Source: Ensifer sp. LC11 (GTDB taxonomy: Bacteria; Pseudomonadota; Alphaproteobacteria; Rhizobiales; Rhizobiaceae). Taken from it: a stretch of DNA of 64,000 nucleotides. The first letter of the stretch is position 1. Each line of letters starts with the position of its first letter. Where the stretch lies: assembly GCF_001695835.1 (NCBI RefSeq), contig NZ_MBSO01000012.1, forward strand, positions 124,001 to 188,000, in the 5' to 3' direction. Positions 7,831 through 18,399 of this stretch are shown here, piece after piece. Made by a program: the position numbers and the translations under genes. The notes under the pieces were generated by a model that made no database searches, was not told the DNA's origin, and saw nothing but the letters and a program-made list of their open reading frames with translations.

Positions 7831-8274
7831 TCAGCCGGCGGTGCAGAAGTAGCTGCGGCCGTTGTAGCCGCGGAAGGTGCCGTTGTCCGGGTTGAACGAG
7901 CGGTAGCGCTGCGAGCAGTAACGGTACCAGGACGGGGTCCAGGGCTCGAGCGAACGGTAACCGCCGCCATAGCTGTCGACGACAACAGGGCGCGCCTGGT
8001 AGACCGGGCGGGCACGATAGACCGGGCGCGGTTCGTAATAGTCGTATTCCGGTTCCGGATCGATGTAGACGCGCTCGTTGTAGCCGCCGTTATAGCGCGG
8101 CTGCGAGGCGATCGCGCCGCCGATCAACGCGCCGGCCACCAGACCCGCAGCACCGGCCGCCCATGCGTCGTCATGGTCGTGATACCGGCCGCCTGCCTGA
8201 GCGGCACCAAAGGTCGGGATGACCATGGCAGCTGCAGCGATCGAGAGAACGGCGGCTTTGATGAACTTGTTCAT
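7831..8274 (-). CDS. BA14K-family envelope protein
   Basis: A 147-residue exported protein of the BA14K family, named after a Brucella immunoreactive lectin-like protein. Signal peptide: KFIKAAVLSIAAAAMVIPT up to AAQA. A glycine-rich hydrophobic segment (AAGAAGLVAGALIGGAIA) follows, then a tyrosine/proline-rich middle, and the conserved C-terminus WYRYCSQRYRSFNPDNGTF ending in YFCTAG, with two cysteines likely forming a disulfide. The ATG at 8274 starts the signal peptide. Probably in the periplasm or outer surface; the function in free-living rhizobia is not known. Confidence 0.88.
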   Translation of the reverse strand: MNKFIKAAVLSIAAAAMVIPTFGAAQAGGRYHDHDDAWAAGAAGLVAGALIGGAIASQPRYNGGYNERVYIDPEPEYDYYEPRPVYRARPVYQARPVVVDSYGGGYRSLEPWTPSWYRYCSQRYRSFNPDNGTFRGYNGRSYFCTAG

Positions 8275-8361
8275 GGGCTTCAATCCTATCGCATGGACCG
8301 GATCAATCCGGACTTCATGATGGCGGAAGGTTAACGCCGCCAAACTGAACCGAGCCTGAAC

Positions 8362-8389
8362 AAAAAAGCCGGCAGGTTTGCCGGGCTCA
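8362..8389 (-). terminator. Rho-independent terminator (second of a tandem pair)
   Basis: Read on the minus strand, a GC-rich stem (GCCCGGCAAACCTGCCGGC) is followed by TTTTTT. It lies downstream of the cold-shock gene and directly behind another terminator of similar sequence. Confidence 0.75.
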
Positions 8390-8393
8390 CAAC

Positions 8394-8422
8394 AAAAAAA
8401 CCCGGCAAGAATGCCGGGCTTC
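8394..8422 (-). terminator. Rho-independent terminator of the cold-shock gene
   Basis: On the minus strand the stem GCCCGGCATTCTTGCCGGG is followed by seven T residues, 30 bases after the cold-shock stop. A second, very similar terminator follows, so read-through into the BA14K gene is doubly blocked. Confidence 0.85.
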
Positions 8423-8451
8423 AACTTAGAATCTATCAGCAGATGTCGGCG

Positions 8452-8667
8452 TTAGCCGGCGATCTGCAGGTTGACCGCCTTCGGGCCTTTGCCGCGGCGA
8501 TCCGGTTCGGTGTCGAAGCTTACCTTCTGGTTTTCCGTCAGACCGGTCAGGCCGGAAGCCTGGACTGCGGAAATGTGTACGAAGATATCTGCACCACCGT
8601 TGTCAGGCTTGATGAAACCAAAGCCCTTGTCGGTGTTGAAGAATTTTACAGTGCCAGTTTCGGCCAT
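8452..8667 (-). CDS. Cold-shock-domain protein (CspA family)
   Basis: A 71-residue single cold-shock domain. RNP1 (KGFGFIKP) and RNP2 (DIFVHISAV) motifs are intact, and the start TGTVKFFNTDKGF is canonical. It binds single-stranded nucleic acid and acts as an RNA chaperone in the cytosol. It is preceded on its strand by roughly 700 bases without genes, so it may have a long 5' leader, as many csp genes do; two terminators follow it. Rhizobia carry several paralogues, so no specific symbol is given. Confidence 0.95.
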   Translation of the reverse strand: MAETGTVKFFNTDKGFGFIKPDNGGADIFVHISAVQASGLTGLTENQKVSFDTEPDRRGKGPKAVNLQIAG

Positions 8668-9368
8668 GCGTCAGGTCCTTTTCTCTCCACCCGTTTGACG
8701 GACGGGCGGCATTGCAGTTTTGCCCGGATGGGCGTTGGCAGGCAGTTCTCGACGTTTGAGGAAAGGGTCCTGGTTACCGCAGCCAGCCATTGGAAGGGTC
8801 GCATTTCATGCTTCCCATCGGCCTGGCCGCCCGGAGTTTTTGCGTCTCCGGCCCGCTTTTATTTCAAGATCTTCCCGTGTTCGCAGATTGCCCGAACAGA
8901 GTAAGAGTGATGGGTTTATTTTGAATTGGCAAGCAAAACTTTTCGGTGGTGGTATTGCGTCTTGTCATTGCTCAAAAATCGGTCATTTGCGGCTTTGTTG
9001 GCATTTGCTCAAGATATATCGCAAGCTGTTGAAATCACAGCTTTTTGAATACAAATGCTGCAAAATTGAGTGGTTTTGGTCGATTTCTGGTGTAGCGCGC
9101 GCGAACCCGACCAAATGCCGGCAGCGCCCGCTATTGGCAACTCTCTGATATGTTTGAGGCTTCTCACGCAAAGGGTTTCTTACGTGGGATTCTTGCAGAA
9201 AATCTACAGGTCTTGAATTGGACTGCGCGATGCGCCCCGCGGTGGGGCATTGCCGTGAAGCAACGATCTCCCGGCTTGGAACAATAGCAAGTAAAGCACC
9301 AGTGCAGCGTTCAGGCTGGCCGTTGTTATAGTTCGCAATGCGACGTGGAAAACAGCCTGCGCTCGGTG
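8668..9368. other. Long intergenic region upstream of the cold-shock gene
   Basis: About 700 bases. The stretch around 8900-9100 is clearly more AT-rich than the surroundings. No supported gene was found, and the open frames crossing it lack ribosome sites and family features. It probably holds the promoter and leader of the cold-shock gene. A short GC hairpin lies near 9232-9250. Confidence 0.4.
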
Positions 9369-10265
9369 TCAGGCTGGCACTTGCGCGCGCCGGCTCTTTG
9401 TCAGCTCGGGCACGATCTCGACCGCCAGCATGGCAGTGAAGATGATGGCGCAGCCGGCATAGCCGATCGGGGTGATGACCTCGCCGAGAAGGAGGACGCC
9501 GAAGAGGGCTGCAAACAGCGCTTCGCTTGACAGGAAGATCGCCGCCTGCGGCGCTGTCGTGTAGCGCTGGCCGACCACCTGCAGGATGAAGGCGAGGCCG
9601 CTCGAAAAGATGCCGGCGTAGAGGATCTCGAAGAGAGCGCCGTCGATGGCGGCAAGTGTCAGCGGTTCCGTTCTCACCGCGAACAGGAAGCCAAGCACGG
9701 CGCAAACGGCAAATTGTGTCATCGACAGCAACATCGGCCGGCCGCTGCTGGGGGCGAAGAGACCGATGAGCAGCATTTGCACCGCCCAGAACAGGGCACA
9801 GACGACCGTCAGATAATCACCGCCGGTCAACGCCGACAACGTTCCGCCGCTCAACAGGAAAATGCCGAACAGTGCCATCAGCGCGCCCGGCCAGATGACC
9901 CAGTGCGGCTTGCGGCGCAGAAAGATGACCGTCAGCACGGGCACGAAGACGACGTACAGCCCGGTCAGGAAGCCGGAATTGGTGACGCTGGTGTCGAGCA
10001 GGCCGAATTGCTGCGTCACGGCCCCGGCAAAGAGCGCCAGGCCGATGAAGATGAAATTGCGCACGGTCGTCAGCTTGAGCGGTTCGGTGGCGCGCTTCGT
10101 TTCGATCACGGCCAAAGGCAACGCGACGAGCGTGGCGATCGCAAAGCGCAGCGTGATGAACCAGAGCGGGCTGATCGCATCCATGGCCGTCGACTGCGCG
10201 ACGAAGCCGGCGCCCCATATCGCGCCTGAAATCAACAGGAACAGATTGGCCTGAATGCGGGTCAT
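9369..10265 (-). CDS. EamA-family (drug/metabolite transporter) membrane protein
   Basis: A 298-residue inner-membrane protein with about ten hydrophobic segments arranged as two EamA repeats. Typical elements are FLLISGAIWGAGFVAQ at the start, SPLWFITLRFAIATLVALPL, and in the second half GLAFILQVVGQRYTTAPQAAIFLSSEALFAALFGVLLLGE. The last is the family signature. Such proteins export metabolites or amino acids by proton exchange, but the substrate cannot be read from sequence. The end is basic (ELTKSRRAQVPA). The start at 10265 has GGAGAG upstream. Confidence 0.9.
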   Translation of the reverse strand: MTRIQANLFLLISGAIWGAGFVAQSTAMDAISPLWFITLRFAIATLVALPLAVIETKRATEPLKLTTVRNFIFIGLALFAGAVTQQFGLLDTSVTNSGFLTGLYVVFVPVLTVIFLRRKPHWVIWPGALMALFGIFLLSGGTLSALTGGDYLTVVCALFWAVQMLLIGLFAPSSGRPMLLSMTQFAVCAVLGFLFAVRTEPLTLAAIDGALFEILYAGIFSSGLAFILQVVGQRYTTAPQAAIFLSSEALFAALFGVLLLGEVITPIGYAGCAIIFTAMLAVEIVPELTKSRRAQVPA

Positions 10266-10352
10266 AAGTGCTCTCCTCGGACAGGCGCCGTCTAGCAGTT
10301 GCGTTTTCGGTGGGCAAGGCTCATCGTTGCCGCCCGGCGCTTGGAGAGGATG

Positions 10353-10784
10353 ATGGGTGACAGCGGGTATTCCGGCACGCCGCTTGCCCGCAAGCTTGGC
10401 TTGAAGGCGGGGCAGGCAGCCCTGCTGCTTGGTACTCCGCCCGACATGAGCGAGATCACCGGCTTTGCCGAATTCCTAAGGTGCGAAACCTCGATCGACC
10501 CGGCTGCCGGACGCAGCTACGACTATGTCCATGTGTTCGAGACGCAGAGGTCTGTCTTGGATGAATTGGCGCCGGAGGTTGCAGCCCGTCTGAAATCGGA
10601 CGGGATTCTTTGGATCTCGTGGCCGAAGAAGGCTTCGAGGGTTCCGACCACACTGACGGAGGATGTGTTGCTCGAGATCTTCCTGCCGCTCGGCCTCGTC
10701 GATGTGAAGGTGTGCGCCGTTGACGCCGTCTGGTCCGGGCTGAAATTCATGTTCCGCAAGGAGCTTCGTGATCGGCTGTCGTGA
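10353..10784 (+). CDS. DUF3052-family protein
   Basis: A 143-residue soluble protein whose N-terminus GYSGTPLARKLGLKAGQAALLLG and middle DGILWISWPKKASRVPTTLTED match the DUF3052 family, small proteins of unknown function often found beside stress genes. GGAG lies 6 bases before the chosen ATG; an ATG immediately before it is also possible. It is divergent from the EamA gene. There is no signal peptide or membrane segment. Confidence 0.8.
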   Translation: MGDSGYSGTPLARKLGLKAGQAALLLGTPPDMSEITGFAEFLRCETSIDPAAGRSYDYVHVFETQRSVLDELAPEVAARLKSDGILWISWPKKASRVPTTLTEDVLLEIFLPLGLVDVKVCAVDAVWSGLKFMFRKELRDRLS

Positions 10785-10809
10785 GACGAATGTGGACGCC
10801 TGAGCTTAT

Positions 10810-11997
10810 TTACTGCGTCGCACCCCTGGAGACGCGCAGCACCGCCCCGTCTTCCTCGTCGGTCACCATCAGCAAGGCCCCGTCAGGCGCGACGATGACA
10901 TCGCGGATGCGGCCGAATTCACCGTCGAACAGGCGTTCCTCGGAACCGATGGCACCACTGTCGTCGCGTTCGAGCCGGGAGAGAAGCTGGTACTTCAGCG
11001 CCGCCACCAGCAGGTTGCCATCCCATTCGGGAAACATCTTGCCGCGATAGACGGCGAGCGCCCCGGGTGCGATCGACGGGTCCCAATAGAAGAGCGGCTG
11101 GTCGAGCCCCTCCTTTGCGGTGCCTTCACCAATCTCCGCCCCGGAATAGTCCTTGCCGTAGGTGATAACCGGCCAGCCGTAGTTGTGGCCGGCCTGCGGA
11201 TTGTTGATCTCGTCGCCGCCCCGCGCACCGTGCTCGACCGTCAAAAGAGTGCCATCCTTCGGATCGAAGGCGATGCCTTGCGGATTGCGGTGGCCTTTCG
11301 ACCAGATTTCCGCGAGGCCACCGGTGCCGCCGCGATAGGGGTTCGATCCGGGAACGGTGCCATCTGCATTGATATGCAGGATCGCGCCGGCGTGGTCGCG
11401 CGGGTCCTGCGCGCGATCCCCTTCACCCCGGTCACCGATGCCGAAGAACAGGCTGCCATCGGGCGCGATTGCGATGCGCGAGCCGAAATGCTGTCCCTTG
11501 CCGGTAAACCTGCTCATCCGGAAGAGTTCCTTGACCTCGCTGAGGCTACTTTCGTCCGGCGAGAGCTTTGCCCGCACGAGGACAGTGCCATAGCCACCGT
11601 CGCCCACGGCCGCGAGCGTCAGGTAGAGCGTCCTGTTTTCGGCAAAGCCGGGGTCGAGCGCGATGTCGAGCAGGCCACCCTGTCCGTACTCAGCGACCTT
11701 CGGGGTGCCGGCCAGTGGTTTTGAGACCTTGCCGTCGCGAACGATCCGGAGCCGCCCGGGACGTTCGCTGACAATCAGCCCGCCATCGGGGAGCGCTTCG
11801 ACGGACCAGGGGTGTTCGAGGCCCGTTGCCAGGGTTTCAACACGCAAGGTGCCCTGCTGGCTCGGGAACTCGCGGGCTTCCTGTGCTTTTGCGCCAAAAG
11901 GGGAGGCCGCCGTTGCCAAGGTGACAAACAGCGCCAGGGCCGGGATGGGCCGCAATGTGCCTATCTGTTTCGACGCACTTGCATCCGCTCGCAGCAT
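10810..11997 (-). CDS. PQQ-dependent soluble aldose dehydrogenase (YliI/Asd type)
   Basis: A 395-residue periplasmic six-bladed beta-propeller of the glucose/sorbosone dehydrogenase family. A signal peptide is visible at about 17-38 (IPALALFVTLATAASPFGAKA). Family motifs follow: LEHPWSVEALPDGGLIVSERPGRL, YGQGGLLDIALDPGF, GKGQHFGSRIAIAPDG, HRNPQGIAFDP and EHGARGGDEINNPQAGHNYG, the last forming the PQQ and calcium site. It oxidises aldose sugars to lactones. The ATG at 11997 follows GGAGGAG. The PQQ requirement is inferred from the family. Confidence 0.92.
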   Translation of the reverse strand: MLRADASASKQIGTLRPIPALALFVTLATAASPFGAKAQEAREFPSQQGTLRVETLATGLEHPWSVEALPDGGLIVSERPGRLRIVRDGKVSKPLAGTPKVAEYGQGGLLDIALDPGFAENRTLYLTLAAVGDGGYGTVLVRAKLSPDESSLSEVKELFRMSRFTGKGQHFGSRIAIAPDGSLFFGIGDRGEGDRAQDPRDHAGAILHINADGTVPGSNPYRGGTGGLAEIWSKGHRNPQGIAFDPKDGTLLTVEHGARGGDEINNPQAGHNYGWPVITYGKDYSGAEIGEGTAKEGLDQPLFYWDPSIAPGALAVYRGKMFPEWDGNLLVAALKYQLLSRLERDDSGAIGSEERLFDGEFGRIRDVIVAPDGALLMVTDEEDGAVLRVSRGATQ

Positions 11998-12080
11998 TCC
12001 GCTCCTCCACGCCGATTCGCTCAGATGGCAAGCTGGAACGGTCGACCGAACGGTTCAAGTCACATCCGATCAAAAGCGGT

Positions 12081-12749
12081 TTATTTCGAGATCGAGCCTG
12101 TGGTCAGCGGCCCGGAGCGCTGTTCACCGATAAGCTCGGCGCTGACGATGTAGCGCATCGGGCCTTGCTCGATTGCGTCGAAGGGCCAGCAGGTGGCGAG
12201 TGCCAGATGGTGGCCGCTGGCAGAGGCATTGATGCCGCTCTCGTCCCAACGGGCGACGCGGCCTTCGCCGGCACGGAACAGGAAGCGGCGACCATCCGTG
12301 CGTGTCAACACCAGGAGATCGCCGGGAGTGACGTCCTTCAGCCAGCGAAAATGCGTATCGCGGTGGGCGGCGATGACGGACGTGCCTTCTTCACCCGGCT
12401 GCGGCGTCGTCGTCAGCCAGGCGGGGCCGAAGGCAAGTGCTTCGCCGCTTGCACCTTCAAGCACGATCGCCGAGCGGTTCAATCTCGGGGCGGTGATTTC
12501 GGCGGCCGTCCGGAAGTCGGCCCAGGGCCAGGGCCTGCCATCAGGGTTGCCGTGCAATTGTGCTTCGAAGGTGCGCTTCAAGAGCACCTGCGAAACCTCG
12601 GCCTTGGCCTTCATATAGAAGCCCTTGCCGATCAGCATCAGACCGGCAAGAGCAATCAGCGCGATGATCGCAAGCACGATCGTCTCGACCGCCGAGAGGC
12701 GGGCGAGAAAGCCTGGGCGCGGCTCGGGCCTCTCGTTCTCAGCGGCCAT
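12081..12749 (-). CDS. Gram-negative (marine proteobacterial type) sortase
   Basis: A 222-residue sortase with an N-terminal membrane anchor at about 21-42. Catalytic residues are visible: His129 in AAHRDTHF, Cys187 in LATCWPF and Arg199 in MRY. Sortases are transpeptidases that cut LPxT-like signals and transfer the protein to an amine. The gene overlaps the end of the VIT/VWA gene by 11 bases and is translated after it, so this is a dedicated sortase with its substrate. The start ATG lies inside the previous gene. The acceptor in a Gram-negative envelope is unknown. Confidence 0.92.
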   Translation of the reverse strand: MAAENERPEPRPGFLARLSAVETIVLAIIALIALAGLMLIGKGFYMKAKAEVSQVLLKRTFEAQLHGNPDGRPWPWADFRTAAEITAPRLNRSAIVLEGASGEALAFGPAWLTTTPQPGEEGTSVIAAHRDTHFRWLKDVTPGDLLVLTRTDGRRFLFRAGEGRVARWDESGINASASGHHLALATCWPFDAIEQGPMRYIVSAELIGEQRSGPLTTGSISK

Positions 12750-15093
12750 GGCGGCGCACTCCGGCAAGCACGACAGCCGCAATCGGGCCACGCCAGAAGA
12801 CGAAAGTCGTGCCGGCAAGGAGTGCTGCGGCCAGCAGCATCAGGCCAACCAGGATCTGCCTGTCCGCTTCCGTTGCTGTCTGCGGCAGGGTCACCTGGTT
12901 GTTGGCTTCGGCAATCATGCTGGCGGCGCGCGCCGTCGGTGCCGCCAGCATGCGGTCGGCCGTCACCATGGCGAGCCTGGTCTGGCTCTCGAGCGCGGCA
13001 TCGCGTTCATCGACCTTGCCGGGGACATCTTCAGCGGGCGCTTCACCAAAGACCTTGCCGAAGTCCCAGCCGGCCGGGAGGTTGACGGGCAGCTTCGTTT
13101 CGGCCTGCGGCTCGCCGGCTGGGCGCGATGGTGTGGCATCGACGGCGACGAGGCTGGTGACTCGCGAGACGAGGTGATGGGCGAGCGCTACGGTCTCGAT
13201 CCGCTTGTCGAGTGTGGCTGGATCGGCGATCGTCGAAGCACTCGCCTCCAGGTCGTCGATCTTGCGGCGCGCCCAGAGCGTGGCGATGCCTTGGCCGGTC
13301 GAAGCCTTGGCGATGTCCATTTCGACCCGCCAGGGTTGGTCGCCGGCCTTGCCGAGGATCTGCAGCTTGCCTTCGGGCGCTGTGCCATCGAGTTCGGCGG
13401 TCAGCACCACCGGCTCGCCGCGATAGAGATCGGGCATCGGGTTCGGCGTGATGTCGCTGACCGAAGCGCCCTCGAAGTTTGCAGAGATGTCGGTCATCGC
13501 GGGGGTTTCGAGCTTGGTGAAGAGCTCGCCCATGCGTGTCGCCACCTGGCTCTCCGAGCCGATCAGCGTGAAGGTGCCGCGACCGTATTCCGCCGCCTTG
13601 GTCATGAAGTGGCTGTTTGGGGCCGAGCCGATGCCGACGGTGAAGACGCGGGCGTCGCCGCGGTTCTTCTGGATTTCGTCGAAAAGCTGTGTCTCGTTGC
13701 CGATCGCGCCATCGGTCAGGAAGACGATCTGGCGAAGCGCACCCGGTTCTACCGTTCCCTGGGTGCGAAGGGCGGCTTCCAGCGCCGGCAGCATCTCCGT
13801 GCCGCCATCAGCCGTCAGGCCGCGCACATAGGCGATCGCATCCTCGCGCTTGTCCGGCGTTGCTTCCACGAGAGAGGGGAAGTGCACGCTCATGGTGTCA
13901 TCGAAGCGGATGACGTTGAAGCGGTCCTCGGGTTTCAGCCTGGAGATCGCCAGCGCCAGGCTTTCCTTGGCCTGCTCCATCGAGGGGCCGGCCATGGAGC
14001 CGGAATTGTCGATGACGAAGACGACCTCGCGCTTGACCGACCTGGCGTCGGCTTCGGTTGCGGTGGCCGGCGGTGTCACGAAGGAGAGCAGATAGGTCTT
14101 GCCGTTGACGGTCTCGCGGAAGAGGCCGGCATAGGGGCTCTTGCCCTCGATCGCCTTCCAGGTGAGCTCGAAGTCGCGGTCGGCCGGAACGCTTTCAGCC
14201 TTGAGTGTGATGCGACGGGTAAGATCGTCGAGGTTGGCGACATCCACGTCGTGATAGGCGGATTTCACGTCGCCGAGTGGGAAGCCGGCCTTCAGGTTCA
14301 CGGTGAGCGTGACCGGATTGACCTTGGCGTTTTCCTTCGGGTCGAGAACCGGCGCTTCGATCTTGTCGCGATCGGGAACCGGATCGCTGACGGCATAGCC
14401 GGTGCGGCTATCGAGATCGACGGTCTGAACGATCGGCTCCGGGTTGTAACCCGGCGCCACGACCATGGGGAAGCGCAGCGAATAGAGGCCGTTCGATTGG
14501 CGGACTGCGCTCTGGTATTCGATCTGTATGACGACCGTTTCGCCGGGGCCGATATTGGCCACCTGGTTGGTGAAGATGTTGGGGCGCTGCTGCTCGAGCA
14601 GAGCCGCCTTCTTGCCCTCGGCCTTTGCCTGCTCGTAGATCTCCTTGGCGGCCTGGCGCGGCTTGATCTGGCCTTCGATGAAGCGGTCGCCGATCTGCAT
14701 CTTCAGCGTATCGACGGCCGAATCTTCGGGCAGGGGAAAGACATAGGTGCCTTCGACCCAACCCTTGCTCGGATTCTCGAAGCGCTGGGTCACGCGGGTG
14801 CGCATGATCGGGCCGTTGACGTCGATCTCGACGTCGGTCGCCAGGCGCGGTGCCTCGACGAAATAGCCGGGCTCCTTCGACGGGAAGAGCAGGGCGCCGG
14901 TGCCCACGTCGTTGGGGCGGACGTAGCCCGCCATCTGCTGCGGCCTGGCGCTCACCGTTTCGGCGGCGGCCTGGGTCATCAGACCGATGAACATAAGGAT
15001 GCAGGCGGCAAGGGCCGCGAGCGCCAGATACATGCCCCAGCGCGCTTCGTTCTGCCGTGTCTTCAATGAGGCGATTTCGTCGTCGAGAAACAT
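12739..15093 (-). CDS. Sortase target protein with VIT and VWA domains and LPQTA signal
   Basis: A 784-residue surface protein. Order: cytosolic N-terminus, hydrophobic segment 22-41 that acts as signal/anchor, VIT domain about 60-200 (VNGPIMRTRVTQRFENPSKG), von Willebrand A domain about 355-530 with MIDAS residues DNSGS (362-366), Thr432 and Asp461, a C-terminal linker, then the sorting signal LPQTA at 736-740, a hydrophobic helix and the positive tail VRRHGR. This matches the target family that pairs with Gram-negative sortases. An ACGGGGG site lies 7 bases upstream of the ATG. It probably displays a metal-dependent adhesive domain at the cell envelope. Confidence 0.93.
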   Translation of the reverse strand: MFLDDEIASLKTRQNEARWGMYLALAALAACILMFIGLMTQAAAETVSARPQQMAGYVRPNDVGTGALLFPSKEPGYFVEAPRLATDVEIDVNGPIMRTRVTQRFENPSKGWVEGTYVFPLPEDSAVDTLKMQIGDRFIEGQIKPRQAAKEIYEQAKAEGKKAALLEQQRPNIFTNQVANIGPGETVVIQIEYQSAVRQSNGLYSLRFPMVVAPGYNPEPIVQTVDLDSRTGYAVSDPVPDRDKIEAPVLDPKENAKVNPVTLTVNLKAGFPLGDVKSAYHDVDVANLDDLTRRITLKAESVPADRDFELTWKAIEGKSPYAGLFRETVNGKTYLLSFVTPPATATEADARSVKREVVFVIDNSGSMAGPSMEQAKESLALAISRLKPEDRFNVIRFDDTMSVHFPSLVEATPDKREDAIAYVRGLTADGGTEMLPALEAALRTQGTVEPGALRQIVFLTDGAIGNETQLFDEIQKNRGDARVFTVGIGSAPNSHFMTKAAEYGRGTFTLIGSESQVATRMGELFTKLETPAMTDISANFEGASVSDITPNPMPDLYRGEPVVLTAELDGTAPEGKLQILGKAGDQPWRVEMDIAKASTGQGIATLWARRKIDDLEASASTIADPATLDKRIETVALAHHLVSRVTSLVAVDATPSRPAGEPQAETKLPVNLPAGWDFGKVFGEAPAEDVPGKVDERDAALESQTRLAMVTADRMLAAPTARAASMIAEANNQVTLPQTATEADRQILVGLMLLAAALLAGTTFVFWRGPIAAVVLAGVRRHGR

Positions 15094-16755
<1,662 letters not shown>

Positions 16756-16776
16756 GCTGCAAGCTTTGCATTCAAT

Positions 16777-16808
16777 GAAAAAGCCCGCCGGCGACGGCGG
16801 GCTTTTTT
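16777..16808 (+). terminator. Rho-independent terminator after aatA
   Basis: Stem AAGCCCGCCG-GCGA-CGGCGGGCTT followed by a run of T, 25 bases after the aatA stop. Confidence 0.9.
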
Positions 16809-16883
16809 GTTCGCAGATCGATTCAACGGGCGGCCAATTTGATTCAAGCGGATCGGCCAATGGGTTGAAATCCCGTTAGAATT

Positions 16884-17189
16884 TCACGCGCCCGGAACCT
16901 CGTCGTCGCCAACGACGCCACCCTCGCTTTCGAGGATGGAGAGGCGGCGGGCCTCGGAGCGGGTGAACTTCAGCCGCACGCCGATGCCGCGTTCGCCTTC
17001 GGGCAGAAACACCGCACCGGCATTTTCGAGCGCATGCTTCAGCGACAGGATGACGTCGTCGCCGGGGGTCTCCAGCTTGCGCTCGAACTTGAGGATCGTG
17101 TCTTCGTTGACGCCGGAAAAGCTTGACAGCATCTCGCGCGAGATTTCGATCAGCGCCCGGGCGGCGCGGCACTGCGGACCTGTAATCAT
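16884..17189 (-). CDS. Small XRE-type helix-turn-helix regulator
   Basis: A 101-residue cytosolic protein whose N-terminal 60 residues (ITGPQCRAARALIEISREML through VNEDTILKFERKLETPGDD) fit the helix-turn-helix pattern of small XRE-like regulators common in rhizobia. The C-terminal part is charged and ends in acidic residues. A good GGAGGTGACG site precedes the ATG. It is divergent from a LysR gene, with about 230 bases between them. The regulated genes are unknown. Confidence 0.78.
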   Translation of the reverse strand: MITGPQCRAARALIEISREMLSSFSGVNEDTILKFERKLETPGDDVILSLKHALENAGAVFLPEGERGIGVRLKFTRSEARRLSILESEGGVVGDDEVPGA

Positions 17190-17419
17190 CGTCACCTCCA
17201 GTTGCACGGGAGGATGCGTGAAGCCCGGCGAAGGGTCAACCGCAAGTGAGGTCCGTGACCGCATCGGCGCCGGCGGCGTGCGGAATTGCGAAGGGCCCTG
17301 CCGCCCTTGACCCTTCCCTCGAAGTTCGGTTTCGATGCGGGTATGGAGTCATGGACGGTCTTGTGAAAATTGGCCAAATACGGACCTATCATCCATGAAC
17401 ATGGACACCGGTGACCGCG

Positions 17420-18310
17420 ATGCGCAATCTCAACGACTTCATCATCTTCGCCCATGTGGTCGATCACAAGGGGTTTGCGCCGGCGGCGCGTGTCCTCAAC
17501 GTGCCGAAATCGACGCTCAGCAAACGCGTGGCCGAGCTTGAGAAGACGCTCGGGGTCCGGTTGATCAACCGGACCTCCCGGCGCTTCACGATGACCGAGA
17601 TCGGCGAGGATTTCTATCGCCATGCGGCCGCGATGCTGATCGAGGCGGAAGCCGCCGAAGCCGTGGTCAAGGGCAGGCTCGCAGAACCGAGTGGCACGGT
17701 GCGGATCACCGCCTCGGTGCCGACGGCGCAGATGACGCTGGCGGGGCTGCTGCCGCAGCTGGCGCTCACCTATCCCAAGATGCGGGTGGTGCTGCATGCG
17801 ACCGATCGCTTCGTCGATCTCATCCAGGAAGGCTTCGACATTGCCGTGCGCGACCATTTCGCGTCGCTGCCGGATTCCGGCCTCGTGCAGCGGCGCGTTG
17901 CCGCGGACGTCATCTGGCTGGTGGCGGCGCCCAGCTATCTGGCGCGAAAAGGCGTTCCATTCGGGCCTGATGATCTCGGGGGCCATGATGGCTTGCTGTC
18001 GTCGCTGGTGAGCGATGGCTGGACGCTGCGCCATCAGGACGGTGCCGCTGTTTCGGCAAGACCCAAGCCGCGCTTTGTTGCCGACGAGTCCCACGTGCTC
18101 CTTGAGGCGGCGCTTTCTGGGCTGGGCATTACCGCCCTGCCACATAAGCTTTGCCGTGCTGAAATCGAGAACGGCAGCCTCGTGCGAGTGCTGCCCGAGT
18201 GGCAGGCGGGACTGGTCACGACAACGCTTCTGATGCCGCATCGACGCGGCCAGCTCCCTTCCGTCCGGGCGGTCGTCGATTTCATAGCGGACCGACTGGC
18301 CGGAGGCTGA
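17420..18310 (+). CDS. LysR-family transcriptional regulator
   Basis: A 296-residue LysR regulator. The N-terminal winged helix is clear: LNDFIIFAHVVDHKGFAPAA then VPKSTLSKRVAELEKTLGVRL and INRTSRRFTMTEIG. The effector domain (about 90-290) contains GTVRITASVP and LPQLALTYPKMRVVL, as in the subgroup related to YhaJ/AaeR. ATG 17420 is preferred over a GTG at 17411 because it gives the conserved MRNLNDF start, although the ribosome site is weak. No obvious target lies downstream (carA is convergent); the divergent XRE gene may be one. Confidence 0.9.
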   Translation: MRNLNDFIIFAHVVDHKGFAPAARVLNVPKSTLSKRVAELEKTLGVRLINRTSRRFTMTEIGEDFYRHAAAMLIEAEAAEAVVKGRLAEPSGTVRITASVPTAQMTLAGLLPQLALTYPKMRVVLHATDRFVDLIQEGFDIAVRDHFASLPDSGLVQRRVAADVIWLVAAPSYLARKGVPFGPDDLGGHDGLLSSLVSDGWTLRHQDGAAVSARPKPRFVADESHVLLEAALSGLGITALPHKLCRAEIENGSLVRVLPEWQAGLVTTTLLMPHRRGQLPSVRAVVDFIADRLAGG

Positions 18311-18399
18311 CGGCGGCTACCGCCTCATCGCTGACCTGGCGGCCGCAAATGAAAGGGCCCGCGCGAGGCGGGCCGTTTCGTGAGATTGCTTTTTTGCGC

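Noticed and set aside
8983-9705. 240-codon minus-strand frame
   Set aside because: Most of it overlaps the EamA gene in another frame; its AT-rich tail has no family features or ribosome site.
12625-15069. Open frame of more than 800 codons on the plus strand
   Set aside because: It is the reverse frame of the VIT/VWA gene, an effect of high GC and codon bias. The minus-strand product has clear domains.
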